Part shown: positions 11,001 through 22,444 of the stretch, one piece after another | Numbering within the stretch: position 1 is the first letter of the stretch | Layout of the letters: every line of letters starts with the position of its first letter | DNA from: Lepus europaeus | Taxonomy: Eukaryota; Chordata; Mammalia; Lagomorpha; Leporidae | NCBI RefSeq assembly: GCF_033115175.1 | Contig: NC_084838.1 | Span: 41,705,468-41,769,467, forward strand | Length of the DNA stretch: 64,000 nucleotides | Reading direction: 5' to 3' | Notes under the pieces: generated by a model | Database searches by the model: none | The model's input: the letters and a program-made list of their open reading frames with translations, nothing else | Told to the model about the DNA's origin: nothing | Translations under genes and position numbers: made by a program

Positions 11001-12262
11001 GGGGTCTCAGACCTCAGCCAGGGCCACGCCCACCGGCTCTGAGCTCAGCTGCCGGCGTGCTCTCCACCCCCAGGCCCTGGGCTTGGTCCCCGGAGTCCAG
11101 CTGATGGAGCTTGGCCCTGCTGGCTCCACGCCTCCACGCACACCCTCCCGCCTGGGACCTGCCCCGTCTTGCAGGTTCACTGCCCACAACCTCCGGGAGA
11201 CTTCTTGAGGGCTTTCTTCTTCATGAGAAATGGGGCCTGCCAGGTCCTTCCCTGGCCCCCTCCAGCCCTGAGGTGAGCACAGACACATTGCCGCACACTG
11301 CGGGGGTTTGCGGCCAGGAGAGGGAACTGAGGAAGCCCGGGCCTGAGGGAGCCACGGTTGACTTCTGGGTGACAATGGCCAGATCGTCTTTCTCCGTCCC
11401 CATGGAGAGATTGGGCGGGGCGGGGGGACTCTGTGAAGCTCCTTCAGAAAGGCCAGCCTGTGGTTCTGAGAAAACTCATCCTGGATATTTTTGACCTTTT
11501 ATGCCCCTGGCCTCCAACCAGTTGAAGGTGGGAGGCGGAGCACCTGGTGCAGGACTCCTGGCCTCCCCCCAGGGCCTCCAGGTCAGAAATAAAGGTGCTC
11601 CTTATCTGTCCAGGAAACTAGGGAAGGGAAGGAGGAAGGACAGCCCCTGGCAGTTCCAAGGAGCCCTCTAGGGCAGGGCCCAGAGTCCAAAGGGAGCAAG
11701 GCCATGGGCGGGTTTCCTGGAAGGCCATATTGTTTCTGCCTCACCCACTGGATTAGCACTGCAAACACACAAAGTTCAGCTTACAAAGTGAAACACGGAC
11801 CTTGTCCCGAGGGTCTCTGGTGGCCACCTCCTGCTTGCCCACGGCACCAGCCCCTTGCCAACAGGAAGTCCTCCTCCCCCAGGAGATGCGGTGCGCAGGT
11901 ACGAGCTGCACTTTAGGGCCGTAGGCCAAGGCCACCCTGCTTTCTTGGAAGGCAGTAATCCTGACCACTGCTTCCCTCTAGGCACTCGGAGCACTTCCTG
12001 GGTCACAAAGCCCCTCAGACAGCTATGGGAGGGGATAGGCAGTTGACAGAGTGTAGAAGTATATGAACTTCAAAGTGGTTTAAACACCTGGTTTCATCAG
12101 CAGCCATTATGAGACTGTTTATGGAAAAGGCTGTCACCCTTTCCCCACTGTTCTACACTGTCATCTTTGTCATAAAGCAAAAGTCTATCCCCGGGAGACT
12201 CGGTTCTGTTCATTGCTCTACTGTCCTTGTGTCACTTCCGTGCTATATTAACTAGTGTAACT
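8061..12262. other. SINE-free intergenic stretch, 4.2 kb
   Basis: GC-rich sequence with no recognisable SINE, L1, exon or RNA gene. This contrasts with the high repeat density around it. It contains a G14 run at 10612-10625. Its open frames show no family motifs. A regulatory or non-coding transcript role is possible, but nothing in the sequence proves it. Confidence 0.5.
10612..10625. repeat. G14 homopolymer
   Basis: Fourteen consecutive G residues on the + strand. Such tracts are unstable and can form quadruplexes. Confidence 0.85.
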
Positions 12263-12562
12263 TTAAAAAAAAAATTTATTTGAGAGGCAGAGTTACAGAG
12301 AGGCAGAGCCAGAGAGAGTGAGCGAGCGAATCTTCCATCCCCTGCTTCACTTCCCATGTGGTCAGAGCAGGCAGTGTTAGCACAGGCCAAAGCCAGATCT
12401 CCCAACATGATGGCAGGAGCTCAGGTATTCGGCCCACCGTCTGCTGCTTTCCTAGGCACACTAGCAGGAAGCTGGATCAGAATTACATAGCAGCCAGGAC
12501 TCTAACCAGGCAGTCCAGCGTGGGATGTGGGCATCCTAAGTGGATGTTCAACCTGCTGTGCT
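12263..12562 (-). repeat. Type A SINE (reverse)
   Basis: AAAAAAATTTATTTGAGAGG then GAGTTACAGAGAGGCAG; it ends CAACCTGCTGTGCTAAAAG. First of three reverse SINEs in a row. Confidence 0.82.
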
Positions 12563-12576
12563 AAAAGATGTTGAAT

Positions 12577-12888
12577 TTTAAAAAGATTTATTTGTTTTTT
12601 GAAAATCAGGGTTACAGAGAGAGAGAGAGATCTTCCATCCACTGGTTCACTCCCCAAATGGCTGTGATGGCTGGAGCTGGGCCGATCTGAATCTAGGATC
12701 CAAAAGCTTCCTCCGGGTCTTCCACGTGGATGCAGGGGCCCAAATACTTGGGCCATCTTGTACTGCTTTCCCAGGCCATAGCAGAGAGCTGGATTGGAAG
12801 TGGAGCAGCTGGGACTCGAACTGGCGTCCATATGGGATGCCAGCACTTCAGGCAGCAGCTTTACCTGTTACGTCACAACACCAGCCCC
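12577..12888 (-). repeat. Type A SINE (reverse)
   Basis: AAAAAGATTTATTTG start, GATCTTCCATCCACTGG, CCCAGGCCATAGCAGAGAGC, end ACACCAGCCCC. Confidence 0.9.
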
Positions 12889-12900
12889 TGGAGGCAACTT

Positions 12901-13231
12901 TTAAAAAAATATTTATTGATTTATTTGAAAGGCAGAGTGACAGAGAGAGGAGAGAGAGAGGTCTTCCAGCCACAAGTTCACTCCCCAAACGTCCCCAATA
13001 GCCAGATGTAAGTCAGGCCAAAGCCAGGAGCCTCGAACTCCAGCTGGGTCTCCCACTTGAGTGGCAGGGGCCCAAGTTCTCGGACCATCTTTCTCTGCTT
13101 GCTCTCCGAGGCATATTAGCAGGGAGCTGGATCGGAAGCAGAGTAGCAGGGCCTGGAATCAGCAGTCCGACATGCGACACCGTCACTGTGGCAAGCACCA
13201 GTTTAACCTGCTGCACCACCCTGCAGGCCCC
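12901..13231 (-). repeat. Type A SINE (reverse) with TSD
   Basis: AATATTTATTGATTTATTTG start and CACCACCCTGCAGGCCCC end. The flanks TGGAGGCAACTTTT (from 12889) and TGGAGGCAGCTCTTT (from 13232) look like a slightly decayed target-site duplication. Confidence 0.88.
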
Positions 13232-15470
13232 TGGAGGCAGCTCTTTCTGGAAGTTTGGCTATGCAAGAAAGCAGAGGAAAGGGCAAAGAGAGCAGTCAAG
13301 GAGAATTTCACGAGTGCGAGGTCCCAGAGCAGGTCTCCTTGCCAATGGGAGAGCTATTTCCCACGCTCATGACAGGTATATTTCTCACCATAAATGGACA
13401 GGGCAGCTTTCCTGCCCTGTAACGAGCAGGAGTCAGAGCTGGGGGCCGCTCTAGCCAACCTCTTATCACAGCCGCAGCCACTTCCTTTCCTTTCTCTTTT
13501 CACCCCGATGTCATTGTTGGCCCTCAACCCAGCCCCCTTCCGCTCTTAGCAGACCTGATGCCCCTGCCTGCCAGTCCCATCAGGGCCACCAGTTTCCAGC
13601 CCCTTCTACCTGCAGCTGCCAGAGTCATCCGTATTTATTATGTGCCAGGAACAGTTCTCGGAGCTCGGAGTCTCACTGGACATTTAAACATGTCACTGTC
13701 CCACTTGATACCACCTTGTGGCCCCTCATTTTCCCGTGGCTGAAGCCTGCCTTTCTAATCTGCCCCTTTAGCCTCACCCCTCTCACCCTGCGCCCCCTTC
13801 CCCAGCAGGCTGCTGTGCAGGGCGAGCCCGGGCTGCCTGGGAAAGAGATGCTGGGGTGGGGGACATGAGGGTTCCGGGTGTCAGAGCTTGCCTGCTCTGG
13901 GCCAGCTGTCCCTGTGCCCAGCCGGCCTCTATTTCCCTTGGCTGGAAGTCCTTGGAGCAGCCTTTGAGCCAAACTCCAGTTCCAGGGAGACAAAGATGGG
14001 AGCAGACATCCTGGACTGGTGACTGAGGGCCGGGCTGTGCCAGGACTTTTGTTTCTAAGTCGGGCAAGGCTTCAGGTTTCCGTCCTTTTTCTAAGAACTG
14101 TGGGTGTGCCACGTGGGCACCACGGTGGCCAGAGTCAACAAGAAAAGCAATCCCCAGAGGAAATTCTCACTCCCTTAAGTCACGGGACTGTGATATGTAC
14201 AGGTCTACGTTCCTGTGCGTGTCACATGATTATGCGTGTCGCCATACATGTGTCACATGCCCATACACGTGCATCTCCCTGAGTGTACTCTCTGCTGTGT
14301 GCTGGAGTGGCTGAGGGTAGGGTCTCTATTGTGTCCTGTGTTGTGATTGTGTGCGTCCCTCTGCGTGTGTGTGTGTGTGTGTGTGTGGATTCTGCATCTG
14401 GGGATAGCTGGCATGTTTGTGTCTCTTTGTGACCAGAGTTTGCATATGTTCAGTCCCCACGTTCCACAGTTTCCTCCACTTTAATATTTCCCCTTCCTTC
14501 CGCTCCAGCCCCTCCCTCTTGGGGTCATGTCCTAAATTTTGTCATTAGCTAAAAAGGGCCGCACTCACAAGTCTCAAAATCCAGTGTTTCCGGCTCTGAC
14601 ATCCCCTTGGCTCTCCCATTTGACTCACCAAACCTGTCTTCCACCTTGAGGAGGCCCTCAGCCTGCCGGGGCTCACCCTTCCCTCTGGCCGTGACCTCCA
14701 GGGGTCTCTCCTCAGCACCCTCGCTGTCCCGGCCTCCTCCTCCCATCACCCCAGCCTGCTCATCCCCAACAATACACATGAACCTTGATGGAGTAAAAGT
14801 CACCCACAGCCAGGTGCTAAGACGGAGCACCTGAGACCACAGCTGCGGATCCCTCCCCCAACACAAACTCCTCCCCCGCCTGTTTACAGCTATTCTTTCT
14901 CCCAGTTGCACCCTCTTTCCCCACCCCTGCACTGGGTCCCTCTTCACACAAAGGCCTCACTTCCTACCCCCTCACCTGAGGTTAATGGGTGGGAACTTCC
15001 TCCACTTCCTGGCCCCTCCCACCTGCAAATGTGTCTGTAGCTGCCGGTTCTCACCCCCTCTCCGGAGCCTTGCTCTCCTCCCTCACACCCACGGCTAGAT
15101 CCTCCAGAAAAACCCTACCTCATTCTTTTGTTTGTCAGTACTCTGCTAAACCACAGTGATAGAACCCCAACCCAAACCAGTTCAAAAACATGGGAGACCC
15201 AGAAGCAGCACCTGGTTCTGGCTGTCATGGCCATACTCAGCCTGTTTACCCATCTGTCAGATGGGATATTACAGTCTCTACCCACATGGAGTTTTTGTGA
15301 GAAGAAAAGCAATCAGAAATCCAGACAGCACACTCTGGCTCTCATCTCCCTTCGCCCTATCCAGCTGGCTCCATTTCTTCTCTGTTTCCCAAGCTCTCAA
15401 CACAAAGTGATGACTCAGCATATCAGGGCATTTAGAACTACAATGTTTTGGTCCTTGTTCTTTCTTTTTT
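13232..15470. other. Intergenic, GC-rich, no gene recognised
   Basis: About 2.2 kb without SINEs. GTATTTATTATGTGCCAGG near 13631 is typical of an ancient MIR core, and CCATCTGTCAGATGGG near 15250 resembles a reverse MIR. A (GT)n run lies at 14365-14387. Confidence 0.5.
14365..14387. repeat. (GT)n microsatellite
   Basis: About 11 GT units after CTCTGC. Confidence 0.88.
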
Positions 15471-15792
15471 TTTTAGATTTATATTATTTTATTTGAAAGA
15501 GTTACATGGTGAGAGAAAGAGAGAGAGAGAGAGAATCTTCCATCGGCTGGTTCACTCCCCAGGTGACTGTAAGAATGAAGGCTGGACCAGTCTGAAGCCA
15601 GGAGCCAGGAGCTTCACCCGAGTCTTCTAAGTGGGTGCTAGGAGTCCAAGCACTGGGGCCATCTTCCACTGCTTTCCCAGGCCATTAGCAGGGAGCTGGG
15701 TCAGAAGTGGAGCAGCCGGGACTCGAAGCAGGGCTCATAGTGGCTGCTGACCTCTCAGATGGTGGCTTTACCCACTATGCTACGCCAGCCCG
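15471..15792 (-). repeat. Type A SINE (reverse)
   Basis: TTTAGATTTATATTATTTT start, (GA)n run, CATCGGCTGGTTCACTCC, end CTACGCCAGCCC. Confidence 0.88.
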
Positions 15793-16648
15793 GGTCCTAA
15801 TTCCTGATACTCAGGAGAGATAATCTAATCACTTACCTTGGTTTAGCCTCCACCCTAGGGTATCCTGCAGGATAGGAAGACAAATGCCTGAAAAAACATG
15901 GCTGGGGGGTGCTTGGAGCAACGCCAAAGGGCAAAAGGAGGATTGTGTGCACCAGCCCAAAACTGGCGGGTAGGTGGGGACAACTGCCCTGCTGACATGA
16001 GGCATGCGAATTAAGAACTCACAGAGGCCCTGTAGGTTGTCAGAAAGGGGTGGGGGGAGTGCAGGGGAGGAATGCAGAGATGCCATGAAAGAAAAAGGAC
16101 AGCAGAGGGAAATCCCTGTGGGGAAAGCACAGGAAGTTGCTGGGGCTCCTTGTGGCCCAGCCCTGCGGATTCTGTTTGCACAGATCCCAGATCAAAGGTG
16201 TGCTGGAAGAAGCCTCTGGAAACCACAAGTGGGGACAAGTCGTGGTGTGGGGGAATGAATGGCTTTGCATCCAAGCCGCAGCCTTGTGGGAAGAACCTTT
16301 TCTGGGCAAATAAAGGAGCTGCTCGTCCCACACTCCATCGTGGCTTCGTGTCACAGAGGCTGAACTGACCAGTGGCCAGCGGGACACAGGGATTCCTGGT
16401 GTCAGGGTGTAGATTGCGCCATAGATAAAATTGCACCATTTTTCTAACACCTGGGGTCAGGACAAAGTGGAGGCCCACAGGAAGAGCAGCCGGCTACCAC
16501 CAGGTGGTGCCGTGTAGGGGATGAGCCTATCTGTGAGAGCAGTGTCACGCTAAAGGGGAGAGCAGTCCCTCACTCCAAAACTAACCAGTGTAGACTTTAT
16601 TTTGACTTTATGATATGTATTTTCTTACTGTGTTAAGAAACCCAAATA
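15793..16648. other. Intergenic, nothing recognised
   Basis: About 850 bp of unique-looking sequence between SINEs. No exon, RNA gene or repeat identified. Confidence 0.45.
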
Positions 16649-17295
16649 GGGGCCGGCGCTGTGGTGTAGCAGATAAAGCTACCACTTGTGATGCCGGCAT
16701 CCCATATGGGCACTGGTTCCTGCCCTGGCTGCTCCACTTCCCATCCAGCTCCCTACTAATGTGCCTAGGAAAGCAGCTGAAAGACGGCTCCAATGCTTGG
16801 GCCCCTGTACCCATGTGGGAGACCTGGATGAAGCTCCTGGATCCTGGCTGTGGCCTGGCTCAGCCCTTGTCATTGTGGTTACTTGTGTGGTGAACTAACA
16901 GGTGGAAGATCTCATGTTCTCTCTGCCTCTCCTTCTCTCTCTGTAACTCTTTCAAATAAAATAAATAAATTTTTTTTGACAGGCAGAGTGGACGGTGAGA
17001 GAGAGAGACAGACAGAAAGGTCTTCCTTTTTTTCCGTTGGTTCACCCTCCAATGGCCGCTGTGGCCCACGTGCTGTGACCGGTGCACCGGGCTGATCCAA
17101 AGCCAGGTGCTTCTCCTGGTCTCCCACGGGGTGCAGGGCCCAAGCACTTGGGCTATCCTCCACTGCCCTCGTGGGCCACAGCAGAGAGCTGGACTGGAAA
17201 AGGAGCAACCAGGACAAAATCCGGCGCCCCGACTGGGACTAGAACCAGCAGTGCCGGCGCCACAGGCGGCAAAACAAATAAATCTTAAAAACAAA
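16649..17295 (+). repeat. Type A SINE, its tail split by a type B SINE
   Basis: Head GGGGCCGGCGCTGTGGTGTA. The tail AAATAAAATAAATAAA stops at 16968 and resumes near 17271 with CAAATAAATCTTAAAAAC. The type B element at 16969-17270 therefore inserted into the A-rich tail. Confidence 0.85.
16969..17270 (-). repeat. Type B SINE (reverse), head truncated
   Basis: TTTTTTTTGACAGGCAGAG start, CACCCTCCAATGGCCGC, end GCCGGCGCCACAGGCGG. The last roughly 35 bp of the usual head are missing. Confidence 0.88.
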
Positions 17296-17343
17296 ACTAA
17301 AAAGGAACATAAACAACAGAGGGACATTTAAAAAGTTTATTTA

Positions 17344-17625
17344 GGGGCCGGCTCTGTCTCTCACTTGGTTAATCCTCCACCTGCGGCACCGGCATCCCAT
17401 ATGGGCACCGGGTTCTGTGGCCCAGGAAGGCAGTGGAGGATGGTGCAAATGCTTGGGCCCTTGCACCCGCATAGGAGACCAGGAGGAAGCACCTGGCTCC
17501 TGGCTTCAGATCGGCGTAGCTCCGGCTGTTGCAGCCATTGGGGGATGAACCAATGGAAGGAAGACTTTTCTCTCTGTCTCTCTCTCACTGTCTGTAACTC
17601 TACCTGTCAAATTAAAAAAAAATTA
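17344..17625 (+). repeat. Type B-like SINE
   Basis: GGGGCCGGCTCTGTCTCTCAC head, GGTTAATCCTCCACCTGCGG, TACCTGTCAAATTAAAA tail. It mixes features of both subtypes. Confidence 0.82.
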
Positions 17626-17676
17626 TTTATTTATTTATTTTTTATTTGAAAGACAAACAGGGAGAGAGCAAGCTCC

Positions 17677-18055
17677 AGGGCTGGCAGTTTTACACAGTGA
17701 GTTAAGCCACCAGCTGTAATGCAAGCAGCACAAATCAGAGTATAGATTTGAGTTCCAGATGCTCTACTTTTGGAATCCTGTTCTCTGCTATTGTGCCTGG
17801 GAAAGCAGCAGATGCTGGCCCATGTCCTTGGGCCCCTGCATCCACCTGGGAGACCCAGAAGAAGCTCCTGGCTCCTGGCTCTGGATCGGTGCAGCTTTGG
17901 CCATTGCAACCCTTTGGGGAGTGAACCAGCAGATAGAAGACCTCTCTCTCTCTCTGTCTCTCTCTCTCTCTCTCTGTCTCTCCTTCTCTCTGTCTGTAAC
18001 TCTACCTCTCAAAGACGTAAATAAAATCTTAAAAAAAATAAAAAATAAAAAAGAA
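17677..18055 (+). repeat. Type A SINE with long CT run
   Basis: GGGCTGGCAGTTTTACACAG head, GAAAGCAGCAGATGCTGGCC, CTCTCTCTGT repeats at 17941-17995, and a tail of mixed AAAATAAAAAA. Confidence 0.85.
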
Positions 18056-18483
18056 ACTTGCCTACGCAGGCAATACAGTCTCAGCCACTCTCAGTACTGC
18101 TACTGTCTAATGGTGTGTGTGGCGCTCAAACTCTTTCAGAAACAAGAAACAGAACCCCCACAAGCTACCACAAGACAGAAATGGGGCTAAAAGGAAGAGA
18201 CGGAAGCTGTGGAACTCTGGGAGTAGAGGGTCTCCAGGGCTCAGCGGTCACGCCAGCACCCCAGGCGTCTGCTCCGCACCCCGCGCAGTGCAGGTTCTCG
18301 TGCTCGGCATTCCTTCTGTCGGCTCAGGATTCTCTTGGCCAAAGCTTCCTCATGCTTCTCTGTCACTCACCTGTCGCCCCGGGCTGCCCCCTGAGGACCT
18401 TTGGGTTGGTTCTTGCTCCTTGATTGCCCCACAGGCTCAAGGGCATCATTCGAGGCAGAGAGAGGAGCTGACTGCCTTACCTC

Positions 18484-18518
<35 letters not shown>

Positions 18519-18520
18519 GA
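18484..18520. repeat. (TTTTC)n and poly-T tract
   Basis: CTTTTCTTTTCTTTTC followed by T(12), directly before the tandem duplication. Confidence 0.85.
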
Positions 18521-18531
18521 GCCAGTTCAGA

Positions 18532-18589
18532 CTGCAAGAGGTGCGTCAGTCTATGGTTCACTGCAAGAGGTGGGTCAGACTATGGTTCA
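18532..18589. repeat. 29-bp tandem duplication
   Basis: Two adjacent copies (18532-18560 and 18561-18589), each starting CTGCAAGAGGTG and ending TATGGTTCA. They differ at two positions: GCGTCAGTC versus GGGTCAGAC. Confidence 0.92.
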
Positions 18590-20220
18590 CCTGTTCTTGG
18601 GTTTCATATCCACCTGTGATGCAGTCAGCTGGGACTCCTGGGGATTGGAGTCACCTGGTAAAACACACGGCCTTTTGGGCAGAGAGGCAGTCTCTGTGGA
18701 CAGTGCCTCTGGGATTGGCCTGGGCAGCTCAGTGCTGTCCGGGCCTGGCATCCTCAGATGAGAACTACCCTCTGTGTTCCCGGCTGGTTTGGTTTCTTTC
18801 CCCTTGGGGATGGTGCCTTTCCACTGCCTCCCTCCAGTCCTATGAGGCTGTGTGCTTTCCTCCTCCTTATCCCCTGAGGTCAGGTTCTGTAGCCACGGCT
18901 TCAGAAGTTGCTCAGAGAAGGAAGGCAACTGGCTTCCACCGTCTTGGGACTCCCTCGCTAGGAGAACTGGGCGGGGCCCTTCCCATCCTCCTCTTGGCTT
19001 TCTTGTCTTCATGATGGGAGGCCTCGCTGTTCCTAGACCTCCTAGACCAGACCACGCCCACACAGTCCTGCCACCTGCTCCACAGCCAGTAATTTGCCAT
19101 TGTGTGTGGATGCTCAGGGAAGTGGTCCATTCAGAACCCAACATGTGTGTATTCCGGCTAAACACGGTGATTCCATCCCCCTTGCTAGAGATGGCTTCAG
19201 CCTGACAGTGCCCATAATGATGCCACCTGGGCCAATGTGTCCACTCAAGTGGGAGGGACTTCCGGGAAAGCTTTTTGTCCTCGATAAAAATCGATCCACG
19301 AGGAGAAAATCCTCTTTGGACTGGGGACCGAGGCCACATTGCACTCTCTGAAGGGAACAGGCTTGTTCTTCGGCAGTTACCAGAAAGCTTACGCCATTCC
19401 AAGTCGGCAGGTGTGACGTTCGTCCGTGTGGAAATAAAAAAAAAGTGCAGATTCTTTTTCAGGGATGATACCCCGATGCCCGATTCCTGCGCTGGGGTGG
19501 GAAGTGGGGAGTAGAGAGAAGAGCTCTCACTGAGGACACTTTGCCTTATGTTCGGTGAATTTGGCCTTGTTTAACAAGAAGTGAAGCCAACCTTTCACCC
19601 CATTTCGGCACTCAAACATTGGCCCTGCTATCTCTGAGATCAAGGCTGTCTCTCCCCGCACCTCTCCCCCCACACACCTGCAGGCTGCGGTTGGGATGTC
19701 AGCTTTTCTGTGACTGTGCTGCCCTCTGCTGGATTTAGGCGTTGGGTTGCGGTTACATGGACTTCTGGGAAGTGACATCTTACCCAAAAGGGAACATAAT
19801 CAGGAAACCAGATTTCTCTAGGGGTCACTCCGGGCTGTTTGTTCCCTAGAATTCAGGTCAGGGAGGCTGTGAAGCAGCCTCTGAATGTGGGGAGAGAAGA
19901 TTCTTGGTGAATACAACTGCCTGGTTTAGTTAGAAGTTGTCTGTATGCCCGTGTGAGTTTCTTTATCCATATATGGACAGAGAGATGTAGTTTTAACAAC
20001 AAAAATGCCTAGACAAATGGATCTTTAATTCTTGGCAAAATTGATCAACTTGCTGACAAGGGACTGGCAAGGTGGCAAAGGCTTACATTTTTGGGCATGG
20101 AAACGGCGTGGTTATTGATGGGATATATGGTTGGGATGCAGATTTATATAAACCAACTAATTTAGGGGAAAAATACAGAATACAGTTTATGCCCCTTGCT
20201 TTGTCTTTTCTTTCCTCTTT

Positions 20221-20552
20221 CTTTTTTTAGTATTTATTTTATTTATTTGAAAGACAGATACAGAGAGTGGTAGAACCAGAGAGGGAGAATGGTTTTCCAT
20301 TCTGCTGGTTCACTCCCCAAATCACTGCAACGGCCAGAGCTGAGTCGATCCGAAGCCAGGAGTCAGGAGCTTCCTCTGGGTCTCCCACACGGGTGCAGGG
20401 GCCCAAGCACTTGGGCCATCCTCCACTGCTTTCCCAGGCCATAGCAGAGAGCTGGATCGGAAGAGGAGCAGCCGAGCCTCGAACCAGCGCCCACATGGGA
20501 TGCCGGCACTGCAGTCTGGGGGCTTAACCTGTAATGCCACAGTGCCGGCCCC
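20221..20552 (-). repeat. Type A SINE (reverse)
   Basis: TTAGTATTTATTTTATTTAT start, ATTCTGCTGGTTCACTCC, end CCACAGTGCCGGCCCC. Confidence 0.9.
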
Positions 20553-20656
20553 TTCTTTCTTCTTCCTTAGAGGCATTTTTTTCCCTCTGCAACTTGATCA
20601 AGGATGGGATTTTTCCACCTAAGTTTACTTTTCATGTAGCTGATATTTGCAACCTT

Positions 20657-21035
20657 AAGTATGGTGACTTTTTTTTTTTTTTTTTTTTTTTGACAGGCAG
20701 AGTGGACGGTGAGAGAGAGACAGAGAGAAAGGTCTTCCTTTTTGCCATTGGTTCACCCTCCAATGGCCGCCACGGTAGGCGCGCTGCGGCCGGCGCACCG
20801 CGCTGTTCCAATGGCAGGAGCCAGGTGCTTCTCCTGGTCTCCCATGGGATGCAGGGCCCAAGGACTTGGGCCATCCTCCACTGCACTCCCTGGCCACAGC
20901 AGAGAGCTGGCCTGGAAGAGGGGCAACCGGGACAGGATCGGTGCCCCGACCGGGACTAGAACCCTGTGTGCCGGCGCTGCAAGGCGGAGGATTAGCCTAG
21001 TGAGCTGCGGCGCTGGCCAAGTATGGTGACTTTTT
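20657..21035 (-). repeat. Young type B SINE (reverse) with 17-bp TSD
   Basis: The element runs 20674-21018 with a poly-T tract then GACAGGCAGAGTGGACGG and ends CTGCGGCGCTGGCC. It is flanked by perfect direct repeats AAGTATGGTGACTTTTT at 20657-20673 and 21019-21035. A perfect TSD and full length point to a recent insertion. Confidence 0.95.
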
Positions 21036-21332
21036 AAAAAAAATTTTTTTAAGGGAAAAGGTTTATTGATAGGGAAATCCAACAGACCAGAGGGAGAGGG
21101 TGAAGAAGGTGGTGGTGGTGGGGGTGGGGGGTCGAGAGAGAGATCAGGAGAGGTCCAGAGAGAACAGGTGTGTGGGAAGCAGGTCCTGTTATACTCTTGC
21201 AGGCAGGGAAGTAGGAGAAAGGAATCCCGTTGGGGTGGGGGTGCAGCTGACACTTGCGGTTGGGCCATTTGGTGACTTTTCTATTTGAATTTTAGGACTT
21301 TATTTTTACATGCTCTTGAAAAAGAATTTAAT
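21036..21332. other. Purine-rich intergenic stretch, nothing recognised
   Basis: GGTGGTGGTGGGGGTGG and AGAGAGAGATCAGGAG around 21108-21150; no gene or repeat family recognised. Confidence 0.45.
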
Positions 21333-21637
21333 GGGGCCAGTCAGTGTTGTAGTGCAGTGAGTTGGGCCACCGCTTGCTATGCCAGCCAGCGTCCCAGTGC
21401 TTGTCTGAGCTGTTCTGCTTCCTATCTGGCTCCCTGGAAAAGCAGTGGAGGATGGCTCAAGTGCTTGGGCCCCTGTCACTGATGTGGGAAACCTGGATGG
21501 AGTTCCAGGCTCCTGACCTCTGCCTGGCTCAGGCCTGGCCATCGTGGCCACTTGGGGAGTGAACCAGGGGATGGAAAACCCCCCTCTGTCTCTCCCTCTC
21601 TGTAACTCTTTCAAATAAATACATTAAAAAATTAATT
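21333..21637 (+). repeat. Type A SINE
   Basis: GGGGCCAGTCAGTGTTGTAG head, GTGGCCACTTGGGGAGTGAA, CTTTCAAATAAATACATTAA tail. Confidence 0.85.
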
Positions 21638-21955
21638 TTAATGAAGCAGAAAAGTGAAGAGGATAAAGTTTTGGTCCAAATCCCAACACTCAGATGATGT
21701 TAACACCATTTCCAGCTATCCTTATATATATATATATACAAAAGATTAGATGGGTGTTTATCTCTAGCCATAGATACCTTGTAACATCTCCCAGCAGGAT
21801 CCAGCGAATCTATTAACATTTCTGCATATGACCCTTCCCAAGAAGATGTTTAAAAGACTACAAATAGCCTCACTTTTCTTCAGGGGAGGTTTTGTGAAAG
21901 CTTATTTATAAAATGCTTTTGCTGTCCCACAGATTTTTACATATTTAAAAACACA
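21638..21955. other. AT-rich intergenic stretch with (TA)n
   Basis: Contains TATATATATATATATA at 21724-21739. No gene or repeat family recognised. Confidence 0.45.
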
Positions 21956-21959
21956 GAAA

Positions 21960-22085
21960 TCAGAGATCTTCCATCTGTTGGCTCACCTCTCCTAATGCCT
22001 GCAACAGCTGGAGCAGGGCCAGGACAAAGGCAGGATCCTGAAACCCAGTTCAGGTCTCCCATGTGGGTGGAAGAGACCCAGGTAT
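21960..22085 (-). repeat. Fragment of reverse SINE
   Basis: CAGAGATCTTCCATCTGTTG, AGGTCTCCCATGTGGGTGG; the 5' head portion is absent. Confidence 0.65.
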
Positions 22086-22146
22086 TTTATATTCATTTTC
22101 TCAGCTTCTTAAGATTTCAGAATTGCAGGTCAGAAACTGTGGATCT

Positions 22147-22430
22147 GGGGCAGGCACTGTGGCCTAGCAGGTAAAGGCGCCACCTGCTATGCTGCCATCC
22201 CATATAGGTCCTGGTTTGAATCCCAGCTGCTCCACTTACAATCCAGCTTCTTTGGAAAAGCAGAGGAAGATGGCCCAAAGTACTTGGGCCCCTGCCACCC
22301 GTGTGGGAGACCCAGATGAATTTTCTGGCTCCTTCCTGGCCCAGCACTGGCCATATTGGCCACTTGAGGAGTGAACCAGTGGGAAGACCTCTTTCAAATA
22401 AATAAATATTAAAAAAAAAAAAAAAAAAAA
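22147..22430 (+). repeat. Type A SINE
   Basis: GGGGCAGGCACTGTGGCCTAG head and CAAATAAATAAATATT plus A(20) tail. The bases GTGGATCTG just before it recur at about 22775 after the next SINE. The next SINE therefore probably landed within this element's flank or tail. Confidence 0.88.
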
Positions 22431-22444
22431 GATGGAAAGAAACT

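Larger units (their letters stand above)
18056..20220. other. Intergenic, no gene recognised
   Basis: About 2.2 kb without SINEs. It holds a (TTTTC)n/T-run at 18484-18520 and a 29-bp tandem duplication at 18532-18589. No exon can be supported. Confidence 0.5.

Noticed and set aside
18117-19402. Overlapping frames of 214 and 271 codons
   Set aside because: The two frames lie on opposite strands of a GC-rich stretch with no homology that I recognise, no Kozak or splice context and no CpG promoter. Chance ORFs are the simpler reading.
20534-21268. Recurrent peptides such as GQAEWTVRERDRE and [21 protein letters not shown] in many frames
   Set aside because: These are translations of the SINE copies and repeat dozens of times in the window; they are not protein-coding genes.
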